This document shows, piece after piece, positions 34,748 through 48,016 of a stretch of DNA of 64,000 nt (position 1 is its first letter; the number at the start of each line of letters is the position of its first letter). Location of the stretch: contig NC_049983.1 of the NCBI RefSeq assembly GCF_000003815.2, positions 5,701,042 through 5,765,041 on the forward strand. The letters are read 5' to 3'. A model generated the notes under the pieces. The model was not told the origin of the DNA. It did not search any database and saw nothing but the letters and a program-made list of their open reading frames with translations. A program made the position numbers and the translations under genes. Source of the stretch: Branchiostoma floridae. Taxonomy: Eukaryota > Chordata > Leptocardii > Amphioxiformes > Branchiostomatidae.

Positions 34748-36041
34748 TGACAGAATCCTACGTACATGAGATTGACTATCTTGCATCTAGAAATTCATAG
34801 TCGTACATTTGTATTTGGCAACTAATAGATTCCAAGCAATATTACACATGTAAATATCATTATTTACAAACTGTAGCAGTACAAAAGACATATATGCTAA
34901 TTTGTACACTTTAGAACAATGCTCTGATGTGCCCCCATAAGATTGTTAGTCCATTTACTAGTGATCTCTCAAGTTATTAAAGTTGGACATTAGTTAGAGG
35001 ACCTCGCTTCTTGTGGGAAAATTACTTACATGTAGATACCCCAAGGCAGGTGATTCCTAACAAAGGACAAGTGTTGAAATGAGAAGAACTGCAGGGCAAA
35101 GGTTAGTGGGTGCAACAATTTTTGTGACAATGAGACCACAGGTGGAACATTTTGTGTGACAATGAGACCACAGATTGTCTCTTTGTGAACCTCCTTGACC
35201 TTTGACCCTATTGACACCTGGTCATATTGTGTATAACTTGATAAGAAAGAAAACCACTTTGTTTAGACCTTGAAGCTTGATCACTTTCACACAGGAAAAC
35301 TTCAGTTGTCCACGAAATTTGAAGAAAAAAAAGGCATGATGGCCCCTCCCCTTTGATTGGAAAGTACAGTAGTGGTAAGCCTAAGAGCTGCAGTACCAGT
35401 ACCACCTGCTATGTGGTGCTTTGTGTGATGCTTGTAGTGACAGAGATACTTGCAAATTCCAGCCAAATCTAATAAGGTTAATTGCAAACTCCCAGTAAAG
35501 GCAACTTTTAAACAGCGATATGATCAAGTTTGTATTGAATGGTTTGGCAAGTCCATTTATGTTTTCTTTATTAGAATTTTTAAAACTTCAATTCATTTTC
35601 TTTTGTCTATTTCTAAAATATTTCCAACATCCTTTTCTTGTCCATCTACCAGCTAGATACAACTAGATGTACTGTCCTGAGTTGTTTGTGTTGTTTCTGC
35701 ACATACAATTTGTCCTCATATAACATCAGTACATGAAAGATTCAAAAGTATATGATGAATAATATTTCAAATAGCTCTGGGGCCCTTTGTAATGGAGCTA
35801 TGTGGCCGATTGTCTGATCATCAAAGTGAGTTTTGAGATTTGCGACATTATCACCTATGGCAACCAGGAAACATAATTTACAATTACAAATTTCAAGGAA
35901 AATCGCTCATTGGTAGTCTAATTTACAAGACTTATTTGTATAAAAGACAGTTCTGTTATAGCATTCTCAATTTTTCTCAAACAATATAATAGGATTTTTT
36001 AGTCATCCCATGTTGCCTTTTGCAACCTTATTTTTGTTGGA
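34748..36041. other. Intronic sequence, nothing recognised
   Basis: A near-direct duplication TTGTGTGACAATGAGACCACAG occurs around 35120-35173 (about 50 bp apart). There is no gene. Confidence 0.35.
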
Positions 36042-36088
36042 TCACTCACTCACTCACTCACTCACTCACTCACTCACTCACTCACTCA
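36042..36088. repeat. (CACT)n microsatellite
   Basis: About eleven perfect copies of the tetranucleotide. Confidence 0.97.
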
Positions 36089-37580
36089 TGGCAAAAATAA
36101 TGCAAAGTAGTTTTAGAAAAGAAAACATGAATTTGCAAGCAAATATTTACCTTCACATGGGCTAGCCTAATAAGCTACATTGTACTGCTCAGTTTAATTT
36201 TACTCAAACACATTCATACAAACATGAATATATGGTGACCAGCACCTCCAGTTATGCCCTGCCACTTGCTACATTATGTAATCATACACCATGTGGTGCT
36301 TACTAATTCACCAGTAATTGTAGTGACAGTCATCTAGTACAGGTCATTGACCTTATTTGTTTGGCGAAGAAGAAGTAGAGGAAAAAAGGAGGAAAAAGAA
36401 TATGTTTCCTTTATGTGATGGTAAATATGAAAAATATAGTGAGGCTGGTGGTAAGTTCCCTTCGTTCATGGGATACATATACATTGTCTATCCTTTGTGG
36501 AGTAGGTACTTTGGATAATGATTTGATTATCGGATATTGGAAAATAAGTACTGCTCAAGGTATTGTGTATAATGATGCTCAGAAAATTGATAATGCTAGT
36601 AATATCTCTCAGTCACAATACAACAGGGTGCTAACATTGCAACATACGGGTTCTGTGACTTCTGTCAAAATAACCATTGTATTCTTTGTTTGCACCTCTT
36701 ATTTGAAGTATCACATTTCTAACGGACAAAAGCAGAGCACTAGACGCACACATGAAGAAGAATGCAGACGTTGAAAGGTGGCGGTTAGTATATAAACATA
36801 AAGATGTCAAACAGAGCTTACCCTCAACAAGACTACATGTTACGCTTCTCTCAACAAATGCTTGTTCTTTACACCTGCCTTTGCAAAATTCGTTCACACT
36901 GTCCTATTGTCACACCTGTTCTTGTAAAGCCGTTTATTTTCTTACAATACACAAGGGGCACGTTGTCTGAATGGCACCACTGCACATGAAAGATTTTCCG
37001 TTACACCAAAGGTAATAGCTGAGTGATTGTAAGAATGTGGCCGCTTGCTGCGAGGTGCCACATTCCCCACTTTAAGTTTGACCTTTGCTTGTCCCAGTTG
37101 TTTTTTTCAAAACAAGAAGTCTGTTAGTCATTAGGTTGGATCTCACAGACATCTAGGGTTGGGCTGTCAGCATTCTATATATGATGATTGCGCTCAGCTT
37201 ATCAAGGCAGGCGTGCGGTCATAAGCATTCTATTTATTGATCTAGAGACAAGCTACGCAGGGCAACAACTCCATACCGATGCAAGATTAAGGATTTGAAA
37301 GAAGAAATCCGTTGGGGAGGACTCTGGTGCTAACCCGTTGTGCAAGTAGGCTGTAAAACTACTGGGCGATCGTCAGGGTGGTTTATAATTATGTCGTAAA
37401 GTCGGTAGGAAAATCACCAAGAAGTAGTTAACGTGTCTTTGAAGAAGTCATTTCAACCAAGACGGTAGTGTCTGTGGGTCACCACCAAATAACTGTCCTA
37501 GTTAGCGAATTCCAATCCAGTATCAGGTCTTATCTTAGGGTGAATCGTTTGGTCTTGGCCGTGTCTGGGGCCCTCACAAT
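36089..37580. other. Intronic sequence leading to a candidate internal promoter
   Basis: No coding exon. The last ~400 bp are less AT-rich and could be the 5' UTR/promoter of the exon at 37581. Confidence 0.3.
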
Positions 37581-37777
37581 ATGAAGGAAAAGATGGAGAA
37601 AGGGGAGGTCGAAAACAACGCGCCTGTTATAGAGAATGGAGACAAGATCATACCGATGGATGATCCTCTACAGGAGATAAAGGATTTCCTTCGAAGGAAG
37701 GACCTGAGAGGCCGGGCAAAGGTGCGCAGACAATATGTGGAGAATATAATGGCAAAGGCCATGAAGAAGAAGAAGAG
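37581..37777 (+). CDS. Candidate alternative first exon (65 codons + 2), possibly SRPK
   Basis: The ATG opens a coding-like, charged peptide (MKEKMEKGEVENNAPVIENG ... LRRKDLRGRAKVRRQYVENI ... MKKKKR) that runs straight into a strong donor AGAG-GTATGT at 37777/37778. Composition is clearly coding: acidic then very basic, with no low-complexity DNA. It ends in phase 2, exactly like SRPK exon 2. I do not recognise the sequence. The basic C-terminal end echoes the basic SRPK N-terminus, and vertebrate SRPK2 is known to use alternative first exons. The alternative is the first exon of a separate gene beyond the window. Confidence 0.55.
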
Positions 37778-37835
37778 GTATGTACCTGTGTTAGAGCTTG
37801 TTGTGAATCAAGAGATCAAAAGTACAGTACTTTAA

Positions 37836-38480
37836 GTCTGACCTAGTATTCGAGTGTTGACAGTAGTTCTAATTATATGTTTAATGTTTGTTTTGGTGCG
37901 TTTTTAGTGTTGGTAGGCCCCAAACAACCTCTGTGCTAGTGCTGCTGTTTCTTTAAAAATTAAAGTCTGTCAAATATTCTGCAAAAGAGAATGATACAGT
38001 ACTTGACTCAGTATTTGAGTCAGTTGACAGTGGTTCTAATTATATGTTTAACGTTTGTTTTGGTGTCTGTTTAATTAGTGTTGGCAGGACTCAAACAACA
38101 GTCTCCATTTTCGCTGGTATTTCGTTGAAAAATTTCAGTCCGTCCAAAATTCTCCAAAAGAGAATGATACAGTACTTGAACCAGTATTCGAGTCCATTGA
38201 CAGTTCTAATTATATGTTTAACGTTTGTTTTGGTGCCTTTTTAAGTGTTGGCAGGACAGAAACAAACTCTATGTTAGTGCTTGTAATTCGTTAAAAAATT
38301 TAAGTCTGTCCAAATTTGTACAAAAGAGAAAGATACAGTACTTTGACCCAGTATTCGGTCAGTTTATTGTGGTTCTAATTATATGTTTAACGTTTGTTTT
38401 GGTGTCTTTAAGTGTTGGCAGGATGCAAACAACAATCTGCGCTCGTGCTGGTCTTTCGTTAAAAGATCATAAAGTCTGAC
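37836..38480. repeat. Tandem repeat, ~168-bp unit, four copies
   Basis: TCTAATTATATGTTTAACG recurs at about 37868, 38035, 38205 and 38374 (spacing 167-170). Each unit also has GTGTTGGCAGGA and CAAAAGAGAATGATACAGTA. It starts within 60 bp of the candidate exon donor. Confidence 0.9.
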
Positions 38481-39086
38481 CAAAATTCCTCAAAGCAAAT
38501 TGATATTGTATATGCTTGTATGAAAATTTCAAAGGCTGGCTTAACGTCTTCCATTCTGATTTTGAGTCCGTGACCCCATTCTTGCCCCCGAAGCAGTGCC
38601 CCATAAACATAAAGGTGCCGATGCCATAACCCTTGTTGGTAGAAGAGTAATGACTTGAAATAACTGCCGACCAAGTCAAGTGTTGGCTCGGGAATTTTAA
38701 TTCAGCTCACATACTAACTACAACCTCTAAGTATGGATGTGAATCTGCAGTTCAATATTGTTTAGTCAGTGAGAAACTGTTACAGATAGAATTCAATGTC
38801 TTGGTCATTTTTATTGCACAGGGATACCATTGGCTCAATTTTAATTGAACATGTCAATATTGAGTGTTGCTTGGGCCTTGGAAAAAATATTGTATTTCCA
38901 GTTATCCAATTGACCCTAGGAAAACCTGCCGACCTTAGCCATTTTCTTGTCAGTGGATGGCAAAGGGCATAAAGTTTTCAATTTGATATCTAAGGTGGCA
39001 AAATTCAAACCAGACTTCCTGATGCAAGAATATATAGTGAGCATTGTGCTTCTCTGCTCAGTTTATATGACTTACGCTTGTACAAT
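38481..39086. other. Intronic sequence, nothing recognised
   Basis: No supported feature. Confidence 0.35.
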
Positions 39087-39499
39087 CAGGGTTAGACAAG
39101 TTTTCAAAAATTCACTTGTCCTATCGGGCAAGTACATTAAAAATTTACTTGCCCAAACCAAAATTTCACTTGCCCAAAATTTAGATTACATTTTTCTATG
39201 TGTTTTCACTTTCATAAATTTTCATTTTTGTTAAGAGACCACGTCTAGCAAAATAATAGACCTTAAGTTAAACGAGGACAGCACCAACAACAAAATCAAT
39301 GTCTCTACTGGCTTAAAAATGACATGGTCAATATAGGCAGGCATTCAGCCCCATGTGCTGTCACACTCAGTGGTAATTTGAGCGGGTCACATCTGGAAAT
39401 TCTTACTTGCCTGTCGGGCAAGTGGGGAAGCACTTCTGCTTGCCCGAACAGCACTTTTACTTGCTGGGACAATCGGGCTAATGGACTTGTTTATCCCTG
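39087..39499. mobile_element. CAGGGTTAGACAAG MITE, 5-bp duplication ACAAT, 413 bp
   Basis: Starts CAGGGTTAGACAAG, ends CTTGTTTATCCCTG, flanked by ACAAT on both sides. It carries GGGCAAGT/ACTTGCCC clusters in both subterminal regions. Sister of 8063-8386. Confidence 0.9.
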
Positions 39500-42400
39500 A
39501 CAATGAATAAGAATGATATGTTACATTGCTATAATATAGGGTATTTCTTTGATCATATCCTGCGAGATCTAAATATAAGAGAAACCCTACCTAGCACCTT
39601 TTTCAGGACTGAAGTGTAGGAAAATGTAGCATGTTTTCGCTAGGCCTTGCTGTGACAAGTCAAATCATGTATTTTTGGTTGGGCCGTTGATAAATGTCTT
39701 CGTCCCAAGTGATATGTGTTGTGAAGATTACCTTCAGTGAGATGAGTTAGTGTGTTATGTCGAAGGGCGGTTATACCGGCTATATAGGTACAGATACGGA
39801 TAAAGATCAGATACCACAGTTAATAGTCAGGTCACATCTTTAAAACGTCCAGACGTTACGTCACTGGCAAACGTTTGACACTGTTGCAGATAGATATGCT
39901 CACTTAATCACACAGGGTTATGTGCAGGTGAAAATGATTATATTGTAATCAATATTTTTCTTGGTTATTGCATGGAAGTTCAATCTGTTTCCAGTTCATG
40001 CATGTCTAAGTATATCATGTACATTGTACCTTACATTAGACCTACATTGATTATTGTAGTACTTGTACTAGTTAACAATTTTTCAGCATTTGTGATTTAC
40101 ATGAATCACATTTTCAGATAGTTCACATTAATACATGTTAGACATTCAGGTGATACAATGTAGCAGTTTTATATTAGAAACAAGTTTTAGGGATTATAAG
40201 GCACACTATACCTACTCAATTGAAGCTTTATGATATATAATGCATTGAAACACTTTCCAAAGTAAGGCTGTTATTACATTGTATGGACTTGAAGTTGAAG
40301 TTGAATGGAGCTAGGACAAGATAGCTACTTTGGATAGTAGTGGACTTATAAGACTTTGGTCAAGTGCTTTGTCACCAATAAATTAAGATACAGTATGTAA
40401 GCTAAGCTGCTTGCATGCAGCATTTTTGCCCTAGTCAGTTTTGCAATTTGAATCAATGACTTACTTCTTAGACATGTATGAGAATATGTGTCTTGTTTAT
40501 ACTATAGAAGGGGGCACTGGTTAGGTACTCAGCAGTGGTTCTATGCATCAGTGCATGTTATATCACACTATGACTGTATGAGTCTACCTGGAAAACTTCC
40601 AAGTTTACATCCAGCTGTGCTTTAGCCAAGATCCATGCTGACTTACTGCAGCAATTACTTTGTTTGAATGATTTAGTGCCATAAATGTTGCAGTGGAAGT
40701 TTTCATTGTGAACTGCTCCCAAATGAATGGAGATTGTTTCCAAGGAGTGACTTCACACTGGAATGGAAAATAGAATGGGCGGGACCACAGCAGAGGTGCT
40801 AATTTTCACACTCCTCCCCTCTAATTAACTATATGGACTCTGAAACTACAGTATACATAAATGATAAACTTCACTACAACATTGGTAGATACTGATGTTC
40901 TAATGTGAAATAGCTAGATGATTTTGAAATGCAGAATGGCAAGAAGAATACAACTTTACAAGAAATGATGTTTATTCCTTCTTGTTCATTTGGATTTTTT
41001 TCCACAGAAATTTGTTGGGAGCTCTCCTTTTCATTCTCCAATTTGTAATTGTATCAAATTGTAAAGGAAGAAAAGCATTCTTGCAGTTGAAAGAACGAAC
41101 ATACTGATTTCAGTAATCCAAACTTTCATGCCAAAGCTGCTTGTGTTACAAAATTGTAACATTGTTGTCACACTTGCGGGAAAACGAGCAAAGCGAATTG
41201 CTCGCAAGTGTCTCAAACTAATGTACTTCACGAAGATGGATTGCAAATGAGACAGATCGAAGAAAATCCAAGCCAATCAAGAGAGTTCACAGTGCAAAAA
41301 TCGATCCTGATCATTTCATTTTGGTCGTCGGAGTCGATGTTTCATCTGCTTGTTTGTTTATGTTTTATTGTGAACGGGGTCTGAGTTTTGGTATTCCAAG
41401 TGGCTTTGACACCCTGGAACTGTATTATTGTTGTAACAGTCACTTCACTTTATCATGCCTAGTATATACAGTGGTAAGGGCTTGTTGTCATTACATGCTT
41501 GAGGGTGTGTGATGATAACTCTCAATTAGCTAATTGGGTTCCGAAACGACTCCATAAATAAACAGATTTGCATGTTTAAAGGGGCATTTTGTAATTCACA
41601 CAGTAGTAATTGGGCTATTCAAGACAATAGTACCAATCGTCTAGATATGAATATGAAAGGAGGCTTCCATTGAGCCAATCCTTTGATCTAGTTTATTTAT
41701 CTCAAGCTTTTGCTGCTGCAGTATTGCATTGAACCACAAGGGGGCATTGATCAGCTTGCAAACCTCCTGTTGCTCTGTGCTACATAATCTCCAAGCAGAT
41801 GTAAAAAGGCAAAATCATTATGTTTTTCCTTGTCATGCAGAGTAGTGGGCATTTCTACTTTCTGTAAAACTAAAAGGCCCACTGCTCTGCAGGACTGAGA
41901 ACTTTAGAAATGTTACAATTTTGCCTTTGCACATCTGCTTGGAGGTACATGTGTAATATACCCTAGACATTGGGAGATATATGTGGTATGATATTATGTG
42001 TATATTAAACCATGCACATTGGCCATCCTTCCTGTTGATAGACTTTGACATCCAGAATGTTCTTTCCATTAATGGAGACAGGTCTAGAAAATAGTTCTGT
42101 ATCCATTTCTAATGGGTTTTGACAATAGCAAGGATGTTATGTACAATACAGCGGCCTTGACTATATAGTGTGTCTAACCAACTGCTGCAGTCCTTGACTC
42201 CTATATGATATACATGTAGTCCATAACTCCTATATGATATAGTCCTTGACTCCTATATGAATCATATTATGATATAGAAGTTCAACCATTGCCAAGTAGA
42301 ATTGCCAGTTTCAACTTTGGAATATAATATTTTATTGCATAAACCTTTTGTCATGAGAATTAGTTATATATAAAAAAAAAATTATATTAGTATCATTTGC

Positions 42401-42766
42401 ATCACGGCATTTGGTAGAGTACAAGATACTACATCTAGTGAAAAAACTGCATGGCACTCAGAAATATTTCATTGCGGTCCAAATGAAATTGAAACTTTGT
42501 TCGAATTGCACCAAGACAATACTCGTGGTTTGGGATCGCTGTTCCAAATTAGTTTTCCTGGTAATTTGTGAATTTGCCCTGTTAGAGCTTGCGGCAAGCC
42601 CCATCAGTTGACCTCAAACACTGCCAGACGAGCCACATGTTCAAGCTGATACTTCAGGATTCATTTGAATTACCTGCACTTGATTAGATGCACCCTGCTC
42701 TCTCACAGATAAGAAACCACTGTAATATCACTTGATGTTTTCCTGGAGGCTCCTATGATGGCATAA
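39500..42766. other. Long intronic stretch without a recognised gene
   Basis: Small local repeats only: TCCTTGACTCCTATATGATA-type words repeat three times at about 42190-42260. The short open frames around 41031-41512 have no family match and no supported splice sites. Confidence 0.4.
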
Positions 42767-43337
42767 GGCCTAGGGAAAAAATTGTTGTGTTTCCTGTGAA
42801 AGAACAGAGTAGACACAGGAAGAAACAATATCATGACGCCTGGGATTTAATACCGGCCGATCACAAACCCAACACGCAACCGATTACGCTAAAAGGTTGA
42901 CAGCCATTTGGCAATGGTCCGTTGGCAGTGCTTGAACCCCACTGTTTCGGTACACTTGTTTCCCGACCTACCCTAGAAAAATTTGCCGACCCTAGACTTT
43001 TTTGGGATGGACAGTGGAGTCACATAGTTTCCAGTTAAAATTTTTATTCAGCCTGCTTGCTATTTAAGTAAAAAAAACTGCTTGTCCTATCTACTAGTAA
43101 TAAAAGATAAATGTATCCATAGATTTGTAACCATTATGCACAAAAGTTTGACATTGAAAAATGATAAGTGTTCTCCTGTATTTTCAGTTTCAATTTTTTA
43201 AACTATATTGCATCACTAGAGTTTGGGCCAATGTCTTGAAAAAAAAATGATTTTAAACAAAAAGAAGATAATCCCTACCTACCGACCCTAATTTTTTCAG
43301 GACTAAACAGGAAACACAACATTTTTTTTCCTAGGCC
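42767..43337. mobile_element. GGCCTAGG inverted-repeat element, copy 2, with an inserted SINE-like segment
   Basis: Ends GGCCTAGGGAAAAAATTGTT and TTTTTTTTCCTAGGCC are inverted. It matches copy 1 (34359) on the opposite strand. Copy 1 runs from TTTCCTGT directly into TTTCCC, whereas here about 160 bp intervene (about 42800-42960). Confidence 0.75.
42800..42960 (-). mobile_element. tRNA-like insertion inside the GGCCTAGG element
   Basis: On the - strand the segment reads TTAGCGTAATCGGTTGCGTG (A-box-like, about 42896-42877), then GGTATTAAATCCC (B-box-like). The spacing is roughly that of a tRNA-derived SINE head. The uninterrupted copy at 34359 shows it is an insertion. It is degenerate and has no intact cloverleaf. 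Confidence 0.5.
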
Positions 43338-43457
43338 TAGTAAGGCTATTTCTGGAGCCTCTTGAGTGACTGACAACAGGGTAATGAGATAGAGGCTCCG
43401 TGCCATGTCCCTGGCAAGGGCAGGAGGACGGAATCACGGCAAAAGGCTCAATAGGAA

Positions 43458-46400
43458 CACTACCAAAAATGGTTTTTCTTATTTTTCTTGTTTTCTTATG
43501 GAGAGAAAGATTTTCTTCGGTAAAGAAAATTCAAGGAAAGTAAGAAACTCTCTGCAAAATCTCTGTATGTTAGTTCTTGGAGAAAGAGTTTTTCTCTATT
43601 TTTTCTTAAGTGAAGAAAGTATTTCTATTAAGATACTTGCCAACAAGAATTTTCTAGAAATTTAAGAAAAACTTTATTTTTCAATCTTACCATAAGATTC
43701 ATTTTCTCTAAGATCAAACAGAGTATTCCATAGATTCTAACCGTAAGATCTTTAATCTTGTCATTTTTCAATTTCTACATAAAATCTTGGTTTGCTAGAA
43801 GAACATTCTTGACTTTTCTTGATTTTCTTATACAGGGAGTTTGAGAAAGATGATTCTTGTTTTTCTTTCTAACAATTAAGAAGATACAAGAACTTTTTTC
43901 TTCACTTTCTTGACCAAATAATGTTAAGAAAAAGAAGAAAAAAAGAAACTCTAAAACAAGATATGACAAGCATAAAATTCACAAATGTTTTTATTTTCCT
44001 TATCCAGAAAGTTTAAGAAAGATAATTCTTGATTTTCTTGGTTATGTTTAAGAAGATACAAGAATTCTTTTCTTCACTTACTTGATCAAATATAGGTTTG
44101 AAAAATTATAAAATCAAGAAATCAAAACAAAAAGTTACAACTAGCATAAAATTCTTTAATGTTATGTTTTCCTTATTCAAAAAGCTTAAGAAAGATGCTT
44201 CTTGTTTTTCTTGGTAATGTTTAAGATATACTAGAATATATTTCTTAACTTTCTTGATTGAGAAAAACAAGATATTTTTTGGGGTTCATGGCACCTAGAG
44301 ATAGTTGCAAGATATAACATTTATAATATAGTTGAATAGTATGGTAACCTTTCTTTTGAAATTTCTGTTGGTGACCAAGCTATGTTTATTTCAAAGTTAT
44401 GTTTTGCTTTCTTCAAATCAAAACCCATTTGGTGTCTTTGTTAAGAATTAGTCTTGGTAACAAGAAAACATTTCTTGATTTTCTAGCATATCTTGTCATG
44501 TGACTTTTTCTGAACTCCTGATTGGTTTATTTGTATCTCAGAGTACTGTTGGGCTACCCCAGGTGGTCCATCTCTATTTTGAACAGTTATAAGAAAATAT
44601 TTCTTAACATTTCTTGTTTTTCTAGCCTCTCTGGTCATGTGACTTTTTCTGAACCCCTGATTGGTTGATCTGTATCCCAGAGTACAGTTGGGCTACCCCA
44701 TCTCCATTTTGAACAGAGTGACAGTTGCAGCAGCTCAGTTCACTACTCTTTGTATCAGTTGATGACTCGTGCCAGTTTTACAGCCAAAAGTACGGTAAAA
44801 GGGACCATGATCATGTGAGGCACTGGTGACTGGGTTCAATTTGCTAAAAATCAACAACTATGCAGCGGAAACAGCTGGGAACAAGATATGAAGGATAAGG
44901 TAAGTGTGCCCCCCTCCCCCACCTTGAAATACTTCAAGATAAAAGAAGTCCATGCATAGACTTTAGAGTATATAGGATTCAAAAGCAACAAGGCACAGAA
45001 TCTTGACAAAGCAGTAGATATGGTGAGGCAAGGGTTGTTTCCATAGCTACATGTATATCCACCTTTTGGCTGCCAAATTCTATGTGCACATTGTATGTCT
45101 AATCAAAATAATCGTTGGGAGATTCCATTTCATATCACAGGGTTAGTCTGCTGTATTTCGGTTAAAAAACAAATTTCATTACGGTATCAAGTAAACATAT
45201 ATATCTATATGTGTCACCAGTGGGTTAAAGAATAGGTATATAGTACAATACATTACTGAAATTAATATATATTATTCAAAATTGTTTACTTGATACCTTT
45301 TTTGTTGTTTTGTGTAAGACTACGAAGTAACAAGGTCTTTCACTTTTTCTCTAGGTGTCTGGAGGTTTTGACCATACCAAATGTCAAGAATGAAAAGTTC
45401 ACTGCAAGGGTTTGCTCTATTTTGGAATGTGATACTCTGAAACCATATGGAATAGTTATATCTAAGTTTATAGATTATGGCCTTAGCATATTCCGCTACA
45501 AAACAGCTACACTGCCATTTAAGTAATGCAATAATATTGCTGTAAATGCTTCCTTGAGAAGGGTAATGAATTTGAGATTTTTCTTCTTGTACCTATATCA
45601 AGATAAATAATTGGCAATTTGAATGTAAAGGAATTAATATGCTCCTTGGGTATTGGTTATATATTATTATAATACTATAGGAAATTCTACCATAATTATT
45701 GATGTTTGTCTGGTACTGTCATCGTAAAAGTATTTCCATTCAAAGACTGTTACTTTTGTGATCATACTTCATAAGTCTTATGTAAGAATGTGGTAATAAA
45801 CATTCCTATACTATACACATAATTTGTTGAGATTTCTTCCTCTAACATTTTTGTAGTTGCTTAACTATTTAGTGATTTTCTGTTTTTAAGTATTTGACAG
45901 CAGGAATGATTGTTCAAGAAAGTGAATCTCAATGCAAGAGACAATTTCTTGGTGTGTCTTTAGGAAGGAAGAAATTCTTGAACCAGAAGCTGATTCTTGG
46001 TGCAAGTAAAATATTCCTGGTGCAAGATTTCCAGACTTGTACAGAGAATCACTGTCTAAGAGTAAGAGTATCAGTCTTAAGATTAGAAAGGAATTCTTGA
46101 GCAAGATCCTGAATCTTAGCACAAGACGCATATTCTGTTAACTGGTAACTTAGTTCTTTAGGACAGAAAGGTTTCCTTGCTTCCAAATAACTTTCAAGAA
46201 ACTGATTCTAGGTTTGACCTGCTACCAGAATCTTAATCTTTGTACAAGATAATATATATTTGGTTTAAGACATCTATTCTTCAGGACGGAAGGTTATTCT
46301 TGTTGAAAGAATCTAAATCTTCATACAAGATGCATAATATGGTTAGTGAAAGAAGCAACAAGAAATTTATTATTAAGGACAGAAAGATTTTCTTGCTACA

Positions 46401-46750
46401 AGAACCTTTCAAGAAACATAATCTAGGTTTTCCTGCTATAAGATATTTAATCTTTGTTCTAGAATAAGATGATTTTTCTTAGTTTAGAGAACATTTATAG
46501 GTTTAAAACTATGATTAGATATAAATTCTGTACCACAGAATCATTCTTGTCACAAGAAGATTTATCTTAAGTTTTTAGTCCCAAAACTTTAAGAAAGAAC
46601 AGCTTGGTCTGAGAAAAATATTCTAAGAAAACTTTCACCTTCTAACTGACATTTTCTTATTTTCTTATTTTCTCACACAGAGAATAATTTTCTTTGTGGA
46701 AGATAACTTTTCTTCCACAAAGATAAATAAGAATGGCATTTTTGGTAGTG
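43458..46750. mobile_element. CACTA-ended non-autonomous element, 3.3 kb, AAGAAA/TTTCTT-rich
   Basis: The ends CACTACCAAAAATGG and GGCATTTTTGGTAGTG are inverted repeats beginning CACTA, flanked by AA on both sides (a possible 2-bp duplication). The interior is saturated with TTCTTG, AAGAAA and CAAGAA words. It includes a ~185-bp tandem segment (about 43930-44270), a ~128-bp duplication (GTCATGTGACTTTTTCTGAA, about 44490-44710), and many TTCTTG...ACAAGA words at 45900-46500. No transposase frame. A truncated relative lies at 5217-5840. Confidence 0.7.
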
Positions 46751-46752
46751 AA

Positions 46753-47416
46753 TGAGGCGGAGCATTTCAAGTAGTTAGAGTAGGAGTGCGAAGAAAGAAA
46801 GCATTTCAAGTATTACCTTAACCGCATGCTACAATTTCTGGGGAGGAAAATCGTGTTCATGACTTTAATGTCTGTGTTATGTCGGAATTCATTGAAATTT
46901 GGTTAACCTTAAGTTAAGTTGTGACACTTAGATTTTGTGGCAACTTAAAGATGATTGTGGCATCTTGGAGTTGGTTATCATGACAATCGTAGTAACACAA
47001 TGCACAACAATTTGAAACAAAGCATATGTTTGCAGTAGAGCTGTGTGTATGTAACCTAGGTACAAAGTCATATACAAAAGGTGTACAGACCTGTACCTCA
47101 AAGATTTTGGTCTGTTAGTTATACTTGTATCCAACTGTCTTGTTTAGTGTTGAATTGTCATCTTTGTATGGTTATTTACATATTTGAGCATCAAATCAAG
47201 TCTATTTGTTTTGCAGTGTGAGAAGTTTGTGATAAAAACCATAAACATAAAAATAAAATCACTGCTAACATTTCATAGTTTACGGTATTCATGTCTAAAT
47301 CATTACTGACGTATTCAGGAAGAAAGGAGTGAATCACTGCGTGATTATGCAAATGATCGGCTGAAATCTACTTGTGATACAGGAAGAACATGTCTAGCCA
47401 GACTCTTTTAAGTCAT
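46753..47416. other. Intronic sequence with a MITE fragment
   Basis: A remnant of the TACTGTAAATGCA family lies at about 47205-47286 (ATAAAATCACTGCTAACATT). Nothing else was recognised. Confidence 0.4.
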
Positions 47417-47717
47417 ATCGTCTACGATCTCCATACAACTGGCTGTAGCTTTTTCAAGGGATATCAGGCAACCATTTGCATTATCCAAAGTGCAATATCT
47501 AACTAAGCAGTCTCGTACTAGTCTTAGCCATATTGTCTACCATCTCTATACAACTGTGGCTGTAGCTTTTCAAGGGATATCAGGCACTTGTCTCCAAAGT
47601 GTAAAACCTTGTCTGGGATTGAGAAGTTTTAAATTCTTTTAAGAAGTATGACCTCCAGAAATATCATATCGTCTATGATCTCAATACAACTGTGGCTGTA
47701 GCTTTTCAAAGGATACT
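47417..47717. repeat. ~110-140-bp tandem repeat, interrupted by the retroelement
   Basis: Three units begin at about 47417, 47528 and 47667 with CATATCGTCTAC/TATGATCTC and CAACTGTGGCTGTAGCTTTT. The third is broken at 47717. Its remainder (TGTAAAACTTCGTCTGAGA, GAAGTGTGGGAACACAAAGG, then ACCTCCAGAAATA) resumes at about 52520-52600. Confidence 0.75.
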
Positions 47718-48016
47718 GAAAGCTTAATATCTGATCCAGTTATTAAGCTGGGTTAATTATCCAAGACCAGCAAACAATAATGACCTGCTGTGAGGGAAAT
47801 GATGGCCCAGGATGGGACGGTCAGTTTAATTTAGATAAAGGGAGCTTCTGAGTAAGGAGAAGGAAGAATGACTCAGTGGTCATCTCAAGAGACAGGCCCC
47901 CCAGGAGGGGAAGAGTATTTAAAGAGGAAAGCAGGAGGAGTTGTCACCATTCCTGCCAGTACAACATGGTACATAGTTCAGAGAAAGTCTACCATGCTGC
48001 AGGGTTCAGAAAATTC
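47718..48016. repeat. Split direct repeat A1 (299 bp)
   Basis: Begins GAAAGCTTAATATCTGATCC, ends GGTTCAGAAAATTC. As far as I can compare by eye it is identical in length and sequence to A2. Confidence 0.9.

Noticed and set aside
45290-45526. 78-codon + strand frame as a gene
   Set aside because: It lies inside the CACTA-ended element, has no domain, and uses AT-rich random-like codons.
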